Assembly: GCA_041395245.1 (NCBI GenBank) | Contig: JAWLAY010000014.1 | Span: 62,001-126,000, forward strand | DNA length: 64,000 nt | Reading direction: 5' to 3' | Source: Aquimonas sp041395245 | GTDB lineage: Bacteria > Pseudomonadota > Gammaproteobacteria > Xanthomonadales > Xanthomonadaceae | Shown: piece after piece, positions 17,001-25,927 of the stretch | Position numbering within the stretch: the first letter of the stretch is position 1 | Layout: each line of letters opens with the position of its first letter | Program-made: the position numbers and the translations under genes | Notes under the pieces: model-generated | The model's input: the letters and a program-made list of their open reading frames with translations, nothing else | Told to the model about the DNA's origin: nothing | Databases searched by the model: none

Positions 17001-17962
17001 TGAGTGAAGGTCGTCGCGTGCTGGAGGAGTCGCGCGATCTTGAGCATCTGCGCTTGAACTGGCGCGAGCGCGCGCAGGCGGCGTTTGCCGCCGAGGCGGG
17101 AAAGCGAATCGAAGGTCAGGTGCTGACGGCGTTTCCATCGGACGGTGTTCCCGAACAGACCGCCGGTGTGGCTGGCGTGCCCGCGTTTCCTGCGCTCGTC
17201 GTTGAAGAAGAGCAGGTGGTATTGCGGGTTTTCGCGGACCGTGACTCGGCGCGTCAGCAACACCCATCGGGTGTGCGCGCGCTGCTGGTGGCGGGCGTCG
17301 CTGATCGCATCAAGCAGGCACGCAAGCAGTTGCCCATCTCGCCGCGCACCGGTCTGCTGTACGCGTCGGTGGAGAGCAGCGAACGACTGCGCGAAGATCT
17401 GGTCGAGGCCGCGTTGAATGCCGTATGTGGGGAACAGCTGGTCGACATACGCAGCAACGCGGATTTCGTGGCGCTATCACAGCGCGTCGGGCGCGAGTTG
17501 TTTGCGGAAGCGACACGTCGCCTGCAACTCACCGAACAGATTGTCGCGGCATACGCCGAGCTGCTGCCCTTGCTCAATCCGCCGCTGATGGGTTTTGCCA
17601 CCGCCAACTACGACGATTTGCGCGCCCAGTTGCGTGGGTTGGTTCATCCCGGCTTCCTTCGCGAGACACCGTTTGACCGCCTCAACGAACTGCCTCGTTA
17701 CCTGAAGGCGATGCGTTTGCGCGCCGAGCGCCTGCGCAATGGTCCCGGCAAGGACCAAGCGCGGATGCTCGAAGTGATTGGCTTCGCGCAGGCGCTGCGC
17801 GACGCCCATGACCAAGGACGGGCGAAAGAGCCTTCTTGGCAAGCGCTTCGCTGGGCGCTGGAAGAGTTTCGGGTTTCGCTGTTTGCGCAGGAGCTTGGCA
17901 CCCGCGAACCCGTGTCAGCCAAGCGGTTGGCGAAGTTGCTGGAGCTGGCGCGGGCCGGGTGA
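14066..17962 (+). CDS. hrpA: ATP-dependent RNA helicase HrpA
   Basis: A DEAH/DExH-box helicase of about 1298 aa, the length expected for HrpA. Motif I is G-E-T-G-S-G-K-T-T-Q, motif Ia T-Q-P-R-R-I-A-A-R, motif II D-E-A-H-E-R-S, motif III T-S-A-T-I-D, and motif VI Q-R-A-G-R-C-G-R. The HA2/OB region and the DUF3418 C-terminal part follow. HrpA unwinds RNA and in E. coli resolves collided ribosomes; the function here is inferred by homology. I prefer ATG 14066 to TTG 14057. No strong ribosome binding site is visible. Confidence 0.96.
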   Translation: MTSTERPSPADAALQRARHDLRLGLSRDQRRLHGLWSAWSRAAEDVAKRTAFEQALHASVQARQRRADGKPSPQFEDELPITREAEQIIASIRKHRVVVIAGETGSGKTTQLPKLCLAAGRGEAGVIGCTQPRRIAARAVARRVAEELGTQIGGAVGFQVRFNEQVGEQTYIKFMTDGILLAEIQSDRELSRYDTIILDEAHERSLNIDFLLGYLKTLLQRRPDLKLIVTSATIDTERFSKHFNDAPVIRVEGRSYPVEMRYRPLGGKAEALGGEEVMSVSDGILAAIDEINHENPLGDVLIFLPGEREIRETHLLLSRRKYRETVVLPLYARLSTRDQDLVFHPGPQRRIVLATNVAETSLTVPRIRYVIDPGQARIKRYSPRQKLDRLQVEPISQASCNQRAGRCGRIAAGVCFRLFGEDEFQSRPEFSDPEILRSALSGVILRMLALGLGRIEQFPFIDAPDSRAINDGWQQLIELGAVDRERRITDRGRRMARLPLDPKLARMLLAAGEQGCVREMLAIVAFLSIQDPRERPAEAREAADNAHALFADARSEFVGVLKLWAAYQAEHEARTQSQLRDWCGKHFLSFLRMREWRELHRQLLITSEELGLALQADAAEYPALHKAILCGLPAQIGRKNEKQQFEAPRQRRFQLFPGSALARKPPLWVLSAALLETQKVYGLINAAIEPDWVIEVAPHLLTRRHYDPHWSRSQGRVIASEQISLHGLVLAPKRPISYANIDPAHARQLFIREGLVTAEVNLRIPLLERNQRVLQRAMEEEAKLRRVGIVIDEEAQAEWYSKRLPDDVASAQELEAWYKRLSPEQRAALEWSVDDLLPQETSDAARFPAEFRVGDVRLRLSYRFEPGAVDDGVTLHLPLHLLNALDSRGLEWLVPGLLEDRVAEMLRSLPKAIRRNFVPVPDFARAFVNGLGPQSPGRASERLIDALTRFLLRSTGVSVPEDAWDLSGLPAHLNFNLRLSEGRRVLEESRDLEHLRLNWRERAQAAFAAEAGKRIEGQVLTAFPSDGVPEQTAGVAGVPAFPALVVEEEQVVLRVFADRDSARQQHPSGVRALLVAGVADRIKQARKQLPISPRTGLLYASVESSERLREDLVEAALNAVCGEQLVDIRSNADFVALSQRVGRELFAEATRRLQLTEQIVAAYAELLPLLNPPLMGFATANYDDLRAQLRGLVHPGFLRETPFDRLNELPRYLKAMRLRAERLRNGPGKDQARMLEVIGFAQALRDAHDQGRAKEPSWQALRWALEEFRVSLFAQELGTREPVSAKRLAKLLELARAG

Positions 17963-17988
17963 GGCTGCGGCAGCAATGCCACTGGGCT

Positions 17989-18462
17989 TCAGCGTATGCG
18001 GCGTACTTTGACCTGCTTGTTGTAACCCTCAACCTTGAGATACCAGCCACTGACCATGCCGGCCTTGATCTGGACTTCTGGTGACTCGAGGCTGACTCCA
18101 GCCAACGTGCTCGGCTCGGCCTGCTGCCAGACTTGACCGTTGTCGAGGTGGAATGTGGTGTTTCCCGACCATCCCTTGAAGGTTCCGCTGATTCGAGAGG
18201 TCACGCGATCCGGCATGTCCCGGCCGGGCAGAAATCCGGTTCGATCCAACTCTGCCGGAGAATGAGTGGAAGCCACCGCATCGGTGTTGCGTAACCACGC
18301 GTTCAGTGCTGCCAACTCCTGCGCGCTCAGTTTGTTCAATCCGGCAGCATCGAACTCGCTCTGGCTCATTCGTTCTTCAAGCGAGGAGAACTCGTTGGCA
18401 TGGAGAAGGCCAGACATTGTGGCCAGAGCGAAGATAACGAACAGCAGCGGTTTGGAGTTCAT
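17989..18462 (-). CDS. Secreted hypothetical protein, 157 aa
   Basis: Signal peptide at residues 1-22 (L-L-F-V-I-F-A-L-A-T-M-S-G-L-L-H-A-N). The mature part has a short helix-rich region with a repeated 'L-S-A-Q-E-L-A-A-L-N-A-W-L' pattern. A compact beta-rich C-terminus reads I-S-G-T-F-K-G-W-S-G-N-T-T-F-H-L-D-N-G-Q-V-W and ends K-V-R-R-I-R. The family looks like periplasmic proteins seen in Lysobacter and Xanthomonas relatives, but I know no function. It converges with hrpA, 26 bp apart. Confidence 0.8.
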   Translation of the reverse strand: MNSKPLLFVIFALATMSGLLHANEFSSLEERMSQSEFDAAGLNKLSAQELAALNAWLRNTDAVASTHSPAELDRTGFLPGRDMPDRVTSRISGTFKGWSGNTTFHLDNGQVWQQAEPSTLAGVSLESPEVQIKAGMVSGWYLKVEGYNKQVKVRRIR

Positions 18463-18821
18463 GGCGTTGAGGAGGCAGCAAGACGTGGCAGGAGTCTAAC
18501 AGTTGCTTCGGACGCATAGATCGCTTATCCGGAAAGACGGGCAACCACTGGTCGATCTGGTCAGTCGTTCCAAGGATCAATCCCCGGGTCAGCGCCGCCA
18601 GTCTGATCGAGGTGCTTGTTCGCCCGGACGCCGAACCGCCTCAACTGGCGATGCAGTGTTCCGGCCAAGATCGGACGTATCCGGTCAGTGCCGGAATGTC
18701 GGACCTTAACCGTTGCCTTAATCGATTCGTCAAATTTTCGCGGAATTGGGAACTCGGGCTGGATTGTCGAGGCGTGCGGGGCTACCTTTCGCTCTGTCAA
18801 CCATTGGATGGAGCTCTCTGA
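18463..18821. other. Divergent intergenic region, nothing distinctive
   Basis: About 360 bp between two divergently transcribed secreted-protein genes. It must hold both promoters. I saw no convincing hairpin, repeat, tRNA or open frame with a ribosome binding site. Confidence 0.4.
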
Positions 18822-20756
18822 ATGCATAGTCTGACGACACTGAAGCGCAGACCTGCCGTGGCATGGCTCGCCTTGGCGCTGGTAACTACGCCGGTTATGT
18901 CATCGGCGGCTGCGACCTTCAGCGCTTCGATCTCTGGCAAAGGTGAGTTGCGGACAGTGTGTCCGGCCGATGGATCCGCTTTGGTGCCCGGTCAGATCGT
19001 TCTGGTTGATGACGGTACGGCGCTGCGCATCGTGGCCGTCGATAGCTCGATGTCGGCGGACTGCGCCATGAAGGCGACCGCCGCCAACCTGAAGGTCCGG
19101 TTTCCCGGCAACACCCAGGACATTCTTCTGACTGGACCGGTGGCCTACAACGTGCTGAGCCGCGAGGTTGGTTTCGGCATCGTTGAGCCAGCCCTTTGTG
19201 AGAGTTTCTATCCCATTGATTCCGCGCCTCTGTTGCAAATTGCGCTGACCGATCCGGACGGCAGCACGCAGACGCTGACGGGTATCAGTGGTCTGGAATA
19301 CGCGCTGCCCAGTACGGCGCGCTTTACTCCGACTTCGGCTGGTGCCACCTACGGTAGCTGGGTGCAGTGCCATGCCATCCCCTACAGCACGCTGGTAGAC
19401 AACGCCCCGGATGTGCCAGCACCCGGTGTCAACGTTGATCCGGGTAACCCGGACCTGATTTTTGCGGATGGCATGGAAACACCGGAGTCCAAAGCGGATC
19501 TTCGAATCGAGATTCTCGACGACGGCGAGCGTTATCTGACCCGCAATATTCAGGCCTATATCGATCAGCCGTTCCAGTACGTGGTCCGGATTCGCAACGT
19601 GGGTAGCGCCACCGCGACTGGCGTTCGCCTGCGCGAGTTCACGCCGGATGCATCGGTCCTCAATCCGCCTGTGCCTATGCAGCCCAGAGTGACGATTGGT
19701 GCATGGAGCTGCGAGAACGAGCTCGAGCAGAGCTGCGGTATCGGCAGTGGCGAACTGGATCTTGCGAATATCACCTTGGCTGCGGGCGGCTATCGGGATT
19801 ACACCGTCACCCGCGAGGTCGTCACGGCCGACGTCGATGACAAGGTGGCGATCAGCACCGCCCTGTTCTACGCACCGAACGATGAAGTGTCGAAGGGCGA
19901 TGTATCCAACGAGGACAACGTGGCGTCGGCCATCGTGACATTGCTTGAGAACACCGGTCCCGTCATTACCTGTATCGATCCCCAGATCGGTTCGGGCCCG
20001 AATGCGCTGCCAAACCCGCTGAACATGCAAGAGGACGATGGTGTTCGGGAGTTCGAGTGCACGATGACGGACGCGGAACAGGACGCGATCACCAGCTTCA
20101 CTGCGAACAGTTCGAACGTCTCGCTGATTCCCAATGATGGATTGCTGGGACCTCGTGCGGGGGATACGTGGGAACTGTTTGTCGCCCCGCAGCCGGAAGC
20201 CGCGGGAAGCTCGACGGTAACCTTGACCGCAACCGATGCTCGCGGTGCTCAGCGCGTGATGCAATTCACTGTTGAGGTGGCGGCGGTGAACGACGCACCC
20301 ACGTTCAGCCTGTTCAGTACGACAGTAGTGCAATCGGCCACAGGCGACGTCCCGACTGATATCACCGGCAATCCGCTGGAGGGAGCTTTGCAGTTCCCCA
20401 CCATGGAGGCTAACTGCTTCGATTCGGGAAATACGGCGTGCACCGTGAGCATCAGCAGCTTTGCCGAAGACGTCATCTCCGGGCCTTCCAACGAGAGCGC
20501 GCAACTCGTTCAGCCGGTGACGCTGCTTGCAGGAGACTGTGTGCTTGCGAATGGTACAGGCAGCCTCAGCAATCTGTTTGCCGTCTTGCCGCAACTGACG
20601 CCTGCGTCAGCACAGGCATCGGGAAGTGATTTTGCCCTGGCGTGGACCTATCGCAAAAATGCACCTGCAACGTTGGCCTTCACCTGCACGGTCAGGGTTC
20701 AGGACTCCGGTGGTGCGCAGGCCAGTGGTCAGATCACCTTCTCGATGGGCAATTAA
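18822..20756 (+). CDS. Secreted multi-domain protein with an internal FADGME motif and DUF11/Ig-like domains
   Basis: A 644-aa protein with a signal peptide ending about residue 30 (S-S-A-A-A). Three parts can be seen. Residues 31-213 form a Cys-containing beta domain of unknown type. A linker carrying D-L-I-F-A-D-G-M-E at about 211-219 follows. After it come a DUF11-like domain with R-N-V-G-S-A-T-A-T-G-V and then Ig/cadherin-like segments containing V-T-L-T-A-T-D-A-R-G-A-Q and V-N-D-A-P-T-F. The motif in the linker is nearly identical to the C-terminal motif of two other secreted proteins in this window, which suggests a fusion. A strong terminator follows. Likely outer-surface or extracellular; function unknown. 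Confidence 0.8.
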   Translation: MHSLTTLKRRPAVAWLALALVTTPVMSSAAATFSASISGKGELRTVCPADGSALVPGQIVLVDDGTALRIVAVDSSMSADCAMKATAANLKVRFPGNTQDILLTGPVAYNVLSREVGFGIVEPALCESFYPIDSAPLLQIALTDPDGSTQTLTGISGLEYALPSTARFTPTSAGATYGSWVQCHAIPYSTLVDNAPDVPAPGVNVDPGNPDLIFADGMETPESKADLRIEILDDGERYLTRNIQAYIDQPFQYVVRIRNVGSATATGVRLREFTPDASVLNPPVPMQPRVTIGAWSCENELEQSCGIGSGELDLANITLAAGGYRDYTVTREVVTADVDDKVAISTALFYAPNDEVSKGDVSNEDNVASAIVTLLENTGPVITCIDPQIGSGPNALPNPLNMQEDDGVREFECTMTDAEQDAITSFTANSSNVSLIPNDGLLGPRAGDTWELFVAPQPEAAGSSTVTLTATDARGAQRVMQFTVEVAAVNDAPTFSLFSTTVVQSATGDVPTDITGNPLEGALQFPTMEANCFDSGNTACTVSISSFAEDVISGPSNESAQLVQPVTLLAGDCVLANGTGSLSNLFAVLPQLTPASAQASGSDFALAWTYRKNAPATLAFTCTVRVQDSGGAQASGQITFSMGN

Positions 20757-20779
20757 GCCTTAACCATCATTCGCGTATG

Positions 20780-20811
20780 AAACGCCGGAGCTTGCTCCGG
20801 CGTTTCTTTTT
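20780..20811 (+). terminator. Strong intrinsic terminator
   Basis: Perfect 12-bp inverted repeat (arms 20780-20791 and 20794-20805) with a TT loop, followed by CTTTTT. It ends the upstream secreted-protein gene and separates it from relA, whose start is 17 bp downstream. Confidence 0.9.
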
Positions 20812-20828
20812 GCGGTCCACTGTGTGGC

Positions 20829-22955
20829 ATGAGCAAAGCGGAAATCACCAGCGTTGCGGATTGGCTCGGACAGCGCGGCGGAAAGTCCTGCGCCTTACCT
20901 GACGCATTTTCGGCGTGGGCGTCGACCCAGAGCGGGACAGGCGACGACGGACGCGAGCTGGCACAAACGCTGGGATTGCTGGATCGCCTGGGCGCCGATG
21001 CCGACACCTTGCTCGCTGCTGTTCTGTTTTCCTGCGCCCAGGCGGGGTTGGTGGCGCCGCCGATTCCGACTGAAGGCGCGGTCGGTCTGCTGTTGCAAGG
21101 ACAGGCCGAGGCAGAAAAGGTCTGGCCGATCTATCACGAGCGCGGCACGAAAAGCGGCGCTGAGGGTTTGCGGCGCCTGCTACTGGCGATCATTCGCGAT
21201 TTGCGTGTGGTATTGATTTTGTTGGCGCGGCAGCTGGCGCGCATGCGCGCCGCCGCGAACTTGCCCGAGGATCAGCGTCGGGCTCTGGCGCAGCTCTCTG
21301 CCGATATCCATGCGCCGCTGGCCAACCGTCTTGGGATCTGGCAGTTGAAGTGGGAGCTGGAAGATCTGGCGTTTCGCTATCTGCAGCCGGACACCTATCG
21401 TCGTATCGCCAGTTTGCTCGACGAGAAGCGTGGTGACCGCGAGAGTTTCATCGAGGAGGCCAAATCCAGTTTGCGCGACGCCCTGCTCAAGGCCGGGATT
21501 CGTGGTGATGTCGCGGGCCGTCCCAAGCACATCTTCAGCATCTGGAAAAAGATGCAGCGCAAGGACGTGCATTTCAGTGACCTGTACGACATCCGTGCCG
21601 TGCGGGTGCTGGTGGACGATGTCGCAAACTGCTACGCCGCATTGGGTGTGGCGCACAGCCTGTGGTCACCGATTCCCAGCGAGTTTGACGATTACATCGC
21701 CAATCCCAAAGGCAACAACTACCAGTCCTTGCACACGGCGGTCATCGGACCACACGGCAAGGCGCTCGAAATCCAGATCCGCACCCACGACATGCATGCG
21801 CATGCGGAGCTCGGCGTCGCTGCGCACTGGCGCTACAAAGAGGGTGGCAGCGGTGATGCCGAGTTCGAGCGCAAGATCGCCTGGATGCGGCAATTGCTGG
21901 ATGGCAAGGATGGTGAGGACGACACGGCCTTGCTGGCGGGATTGTCGACCGAGTTGATCGAGGATCGGGTGTATGTGCTGACACCACAGGGGCAGGTGAT
22001 CGACCTTCCCAAAGGTGGCACGGTGCTGGACTTTGCCTATCACGTACACACCGAAGTCGGACATCGCTGTCAGGGTGCCAAGGTCAATGGTCGGATCGTG
22101 CCGCTGAGCTTCCAGCCCAGTTCCGGCGACCGCATCGAGATTCTCACTGGCAAGGTTTCCGAGCCGCGTCGCGACTGGTTGATGGCAGGTTCGGGATTTC
22201 TTGCCTCAGCGCGCGCCCGTGACAAGGTGCGCGCGTATTTCCACAAGCTGGATCAGGCGCGCAACCTGCAGGCAGGCAAGGACCTGCTGGATCGCGAGTT
22301 GAAGCGGCTTGCCCTGCATCAACTGGATTTGTCGTCGGCGTTGCCCAAGCTGAAATTGCAGCGCGTCGACGAGCTGTATCTGGCGGTGGCCTTGGGAGAC
22401 TTCAGCCCGAGTCAGGTTGCGCGCGCCTTGCACGAAGTCAGCTCGCCCAAGGCGGAGCAGGAATCGCGTCCGGCGCCGAGCTATTCAGCCAAGCCACCAA
22501 AGCCGGATCGCGGATTTACCATCGAAGGTGTCGGCAATCTGCTGACCCAGTTGGCGCGATGCTGCCAGCCGGTGGCGGGTGACCGGATCGTCGGCTATCT
22601 GACGCAGGGCCGAGGTGTCAGCGTGCATCGCCAGGACTGCGAGGAAATGCAGCATCTCGCCGCGCGTCATCCCGAGCGGGTTTTGCCGGTGGAGTGGGGA
22701 CGCAAAGGCGCGCAAAGCTATCAGGTCGATGTGCTGGTGCGGGGCTTCGACCGCAAGTGGCTGCTCAAGGATCTGACCAATGTGATTGGTGTCGCCAACG
22801 CGCACATCATGGGGGTCAACAGCCGCATGGATGATGCGTCCGGTCGGGTCGAGTTGCGCTTCACGCTGAAAGTGGGCGACTTCCAGCAGTTGGGCGATCT
22901 GCTTGGCAAGATGGCGGCGGTGCCGGGCGTACAGGAAGCGCGGCGTACCCACTGA
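20829..22955 (+). CDS. relA: (p)ppGpp synthetase RelA
   Basis: A 708-aa long RSH enzyme that makes (p)ppGpp from GTP/GDP and ATP on stalled ribosomes. The N-terminal hydrolase domain is degenerate: where SpoT has the H-D pair, this protein reads L-F-S-C-A-Q-A-G. The synthetase domain (about 230-370) is intact with K-H-I-F-S-I-W-K-K-M, Y-D-I-R-A-V-R-V and N-N-Y-Q-S-L-H-T. A TGS domain follows (V-Y-V-L-T-P-Q-G-Q-V-I-D-L-P-K-G), then a Cys-containing region with R-C-C-Q-P-V and a C-terminal ACT domain. It is therefore a synthetase-only RelA rather than SpoT. A 13-bp hairpin follows. Confidence 0.96.
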   Translation: MSKAEITSVADWLGQRGGKSCALPDAFSAWASTQSGTGDDGRELAQTLGLLDRLGADADTLLAAVLFSCAQAGLVAPPIPTEGAVGLLLQGQAEAEKVWPIYHERGTKSGAEGLRRLLLAIIRDLRVVLILLARQLARMRAAANLPEDQRRALAQLSADIHAPLANRLGIWQLKWELEDLAFRYLQPDTYRRIASLLDEKRGDRESFIEEAKSSLRDALLKAGIRGDVAGRPKHIFSIWKKMQRKDVHFSDLYDIRAVRVLVDDVANCYAALGVAHSLWSPIPSEFDDYIANPKGNNYQSLHTAVIGPHGKALEIQIRTHDMHAHAELGVAAHWRYKEGGSGDAEFERKIAWMRQLLDGKDGEDDTALLAGLSTELIEDRVYVLTPQGQVIDLPKGGTVLDFAYHVHTEVGHRCQGAKVNGRIVPLSFQPSSGDRIEILTGKVSEPRRDWLMAGSGFLASARARDKVRAYFHKLDQARNLQAGKDLLDRELKRLALHQLDLSSALPKLKLQRVDELYLAVALGDFSPSQVARALHEVSSPKAEQESRPAPSYSAKPPKPDRGFTIEGVGNLLTQLARCCQPVAGDRIVGYLTQGRGVSVHRQDCEEMQHLAARHPERVLPVEWGRKGAQSYQVDVLVRGFDRKWLLKDLTNVIGVANAHIMGVNSRMDDASGRVELRFTLKVGDFQQLGDLLGKMAAVPGVQEARRTH

Positions 22956-22956
22956 A

Positions 22957-22994
22957 CCGTTGCGATGTGCCTTTCGACCGACACATCGCAACGG
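22957..22994. terminator. Hairpin between convergent relA and multicopper oxidase genes
   Basis: Perfect 13-bp inverted repeat (22957-22969 and 22982-22994) with a 12-nt loop, starting 2 bp after the relA stop. No T-run follows on either strand. It probably acts as a bidirectional terminator or 3' stabiliser. Confidence 0.6.
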
Positions 22995-23001
22995 CGTCAG
23001 A

Positions 23002-24306
23002 TCAGTCTGTTGCCGTCGGTGAGCGGTGCGGTGATCCGTAGGTTGGGTCGCTGCTGACGCAGCGTGCCAGCGTGTCCGGGGCATGATCGAACCAGCCCGG
23101 ATCGCGATAGTCGTCCGGTGCCAGATCGTCGCGAACCTTCACCACATTGAACATGCCGCCCATTTCCAGATTTCCAAACGGTCCCTTGCCCATCATCATC
23201 GGCAGTGTGTTGGCTGGTCCCGCCATGTGGCCGCTGTCGGTGTGGTTTTGATGCTCGGCCATGCCGTGCTCGCCCATCGGCATGTAGTCGGGGAGCAGTC
23301 GCTGCAGTGCCGGCTGCAGCGCCGACTGGCTGACGCCCAGTGGATTGGCGACATGGTGCCCCATCGCATTCATGGTGTGGTGCGACATGTGGCAGTGGAA
23401 TGCCCAGTCGCCGGGGACCGCGATGAACTCGATGTCGCGGCATTGGCCGACACCGACCATCTCGGTGACTTCTCTTCGCCACTGGTTGCGCGGCCAGCGG
23501 CCACCGTCGCTGCCGGTGACTTCGAACTGCACCCCGTGCAGATGGATCGGATGGTTCCACATCGACACATTGGCGACGCGGATTCGCACCCGTTGACCGG
23601 TTCTGGCGACCAAGGGCTGCACGGCGGGAAACACCTTCGAATTCATCGTCCATAGATCGAAATCGGTCATCACCGACGGATCAGGCCGTGAGGTGCCCGG
23701 GTGCAGCGCCCAGTTGTGCAGCATCACCGCGTAGTCGCGATCAATGGGCTCCGGTTCGCCATCGCGTGGATGAATGATGAAGAAGCCCATCATGCCCATC
23801 GCGATCTGCGTCATTTCGTCCGCATGCGGGTGATACATGTGGGTACCGTGCTGGCGCAAGGTGAACTCGTAGGCCCAGGTCTCGCCGGGTTGAATCGGTT
23901 TCTGGGTCAGTCCGCTGACACCGTCCATACCATTTGGCAGCAGCAGGCCATGCCAGTGCACGCTGGTATGTTCGGGAAGGCGATTGGTGACCAGGATGCG
24001 AACTCGATCACCCTCGGTGGCCTCGATTGTTGGGCCCGGCGTGGAGCCGTTATAACCCCATACCGTGGCGCGCGAGCCGGGCGCGAACTCATGCTGGAAT
24101 TGCTCGGCAACCAGATGGAATTCCTTGACGCCATCGATCATCCGATGCGGCAGGGACCAGCCATTCGGTGTGTGCACAGGCACGCGTGTCGCGGCAGAGG
24201 ATGCGTGTGTCGACGTTTCCGATGCGTGGGGCAAGGCGGGCAGCAGGCCACCCAGCAGCAAGCCACTGCCTGCACCGGTCAGCCATTGGCGACGGTCAAT
24301 TTTCAT
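23002..24306 (-). CDS. Tat-exported multicopper oxidase
   Basis: A periplasmic multicopper oxidase of about 434 aa, expected to oxidise Cu(I) or phenolic substrates while reducing O2. The N-terminus M-K-I-D-R-R-Q-W-L-T-G-A-G is a twin-arginine signal. All four copper-ligand clusters are visible: H-W-H-G-L near 105, H-M-Y-H-P-H-A-D near 150, H-P-I-H-L-H-G near 275, and H-C-H-M-S-H-H-T-M near 330. The third and fourth segments define T1 and the trinuclear site. A Met/His-rich stretch (M-G-E-H-G-M-A-E-H-Q-N-H) near 375 may bind copper. The start ATG lies inside the 3' end of the TolC-like gene (11-nt overlap), showing a common operon. Confidence 0.93.
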   Translation of the reverse strand: MKIDRRQWLTGAGSGLLLGGLLPALPHASETSTHASSAATRVPVHTPNGWSLPHRMIDGVKEFHLVAEQFQHEFAPGSRATVWGYNGSTPGPTIEATEGDRVRILVTNRLPEHTSVHWHGLLLPNGMDGVSGLTQKPIQPGETWAYEFTLRQHGTHMYHPHADEMTQIAMGMMGFFIIHPRDGEPEPIDRDYAVMLHNWALHPGTSRPDPSVMTDFDLWTMNSKVFPAVQPLVARTGQRVRIRVANVSMWNHPIHLHGVQFEVTGSDGGRWPRNQWRREVTEMVGVGQCRDIEFIAVPGDWAFHCHMSHHTMNAMGHHVANPLGVSQSALQPALQRLLPDYMPMGEHGMAEHQNHTDSGHMAGPANTLPMMMGKGPFGNLEMGGMFNVVKVRDDLAPDDYRDPGWFDHAPDTLARCVSSDPTYGSPHRSPTATD

Positions 24307-25792
24307 GGTGATGATGTCCTGTGTGAGCGGCAGGCGTAGTGGGCTGGGCGCTGTGTCCGGCATGTGGATCGATATCGGCCCGGCCCAGTCCAAGCAGACG
24401 GTCCAGTTCAATCCGCGGACGCTCTGCGGCGGCGACCGGTAGATCGCTGCCGACCACGCGACTCAACTCGGCCAGGGTTCGCCAGTAGCGGGCGACGACG
24501 GTCACGTACTCCCGCGCCGCGGCGAACTGCTCGCGGCGGGTCTGCAGCAGGTCGAATACGCTCGACAGCATGTAGTTTTGACGCCGTTGCTGCGCATCCA
24601 GTGCATCGCTCAGTGCGGGCAACAGACGCTGCTCGAAATCGTCGATTTGCGCCAGGTGCGACGTGAGCTGCGCATGCAGCGATTGCACCGCGTGGATGCG
24701 CTGCAGCTCACTGCGCTGCAAGACCGCCTGTGCTAATTGGTGTTGCCACCGCGCGCGTTGGCGACGGGTCTGGCCCTGCGAAAACAGTGGCAGTTGCCAG
24801 TGCAGCCCCACGGCGGTGTCGAGTGCCTCCTGTGGGCGTGACTCGCGTTCTATCTCCAGCTCCAGGTTGCCCAGCCACGCGCTGCGCTGGGCGTACTGCA
24901 AGTTCGCTTCGCTGCGTGCCAGCGCCGCCATCGCGCGCTGCCGGTCGGGGTTGAACTGGCGGGAAAGATCCAGCAGCGTCGACAGTTCCGGTACCGAGTC
25001 CGGTCGAGTCAGTGAGCGTTGTGGCAGCACTCCCGAATCGCCCGCCACACCCAATTGCATCAGCAAGGCATGCGCTTGCGTGTCTTCCTCCTGCTGTGCC
25101 TGTCGATGGGCAATCGATGCGGCTGCCGCATCGGCGCGGTAGCGTGCAAGGTCCAGCGGTTCGAGATTGCCTGCCGCGTCGAATCGTTCTGCCAGGGCCA
25201 GCGACAGTTCGGTCGCCTCGCGCAACAGGCCGCTTGCTTGCGCTGCAACCCGCGCGCCGATCCACTCATACCAAGCGGCATCGGTCTCCGCCAGAGTGCG
25301 ACTGACCTGCATCAGCAGTTCGGTACGCGCCTCCTCGCGTTCCTGTAACGCCACGCGGCGGCGTTGTGGCAGCCAGAGCAGATCCGTGATGCCGAGCGAC
25401 ATCGACCACTGTGTGCCCGCGTCCTCGCCATTACTGCGATGGTGCAGCCAACTTAGTGAGGGATTGCTTGGACGTTGCGCATCGATCAGCAGAGTTTCGC
25501 TGATGCCCAATGCCACCATCGTCTCGCGCAGCGCTGAATCGTTGCGAAGCGCCAACGCGCGTGCCGCCGACAAGTCGGTGAGGGGAATCTGTTCGGTCGT
25601 CGACAAGGCCTCTGCGGGGTCGGGAAGAAAGTGCTCCGCATCAGGGTGACGGGACTGCAGCGCGCCGTGCAGTGGTGCGAGGTGATCATGCTGGGTCGGA
25701 ATGGAAACGCAGGCGCTCAGGCTGAGGAACAGCAGCGGCAACAGCCGCCGCACGGCCTTCGCCGACGCGGGAGAGTCGGTGGAATGGTTCAT
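24296..25792 (-). CDS. TolC-family outer membrane efflux lipoprotein (CusC-like)
   Basis: A 498-aa outer membrane factor of an efflux system. A lipobox (L-S-L-S-A-C, Cys 28) predicts a lipid-anchored OMF of the CusC/OprM type. The rest is the expected alternating alpha-helical and beta pattern with coiled-coil helices rich in Ala, Gln and Arg, in two repeated halves. The C-terminus is His-rich (H-A-G-H-S-A-Q-P-T-T-P-A-A-H-T-G-H-H-H-H), fitting a metal role. It sits between a CopL-like gene and a multicopper oxidase on the same strand. No RND pump or adaptor gene is adjacent in this window. Confidence 0.88.
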   Translation of the reverse strand: MNHSTDSPASAKAVRRLLPLLFLSLSACVSIPTQHDHLAPLHGALQSRHPDAEHFLPDPAEALSTTEQIPLTDLSAARALALRNDSALRETMVALGISETLLIDAQRPSNPSLSWLHHRSNGEDAGTQWSMSLGITDLLWLPQRRRVALQEREEARTELLMQVSRTLAETDAAWYEWIGARVAAQASGLLREATELSLALAERFDAAGNLEPLDLARYRADAAAASIAHRQAQQEEDTQAHALLMQLGVAGDSGVLPQRSLTRPDSVPELSTLLDLSRQFNPDRQRAMAALARSEANLQYAQRSAWLGNLELEIERESRPQEALDTAVGLHWQLPLFSQGQTRRQRARWQHQLAQAVLQRSELQRIHAVQSLHAQLTSHLAQIDDFEQRLLPALSDALDAQQRRQNYMLSSVFDLLQTRREQFAAAREYVTVVARYWRTLAELSRVVGSDLPVAAAERPRIELDRLLGLGRADIDPHAGHSAQPTTPAAHTGHHHHEN

Positions 25793-25927
25793 GGGTCAGT
25801 CTCTAAAAGGTGACCAGGCGCGTGAAAGACACGCTGGTCTGATCCGCAACGGAATGCTTACGCCGTTCGGCAGGTTCGGGAAGAACCCGCGCGCTTGCGC
25901 CGCATCGTAAAGGTGACGAGAGCGGGA

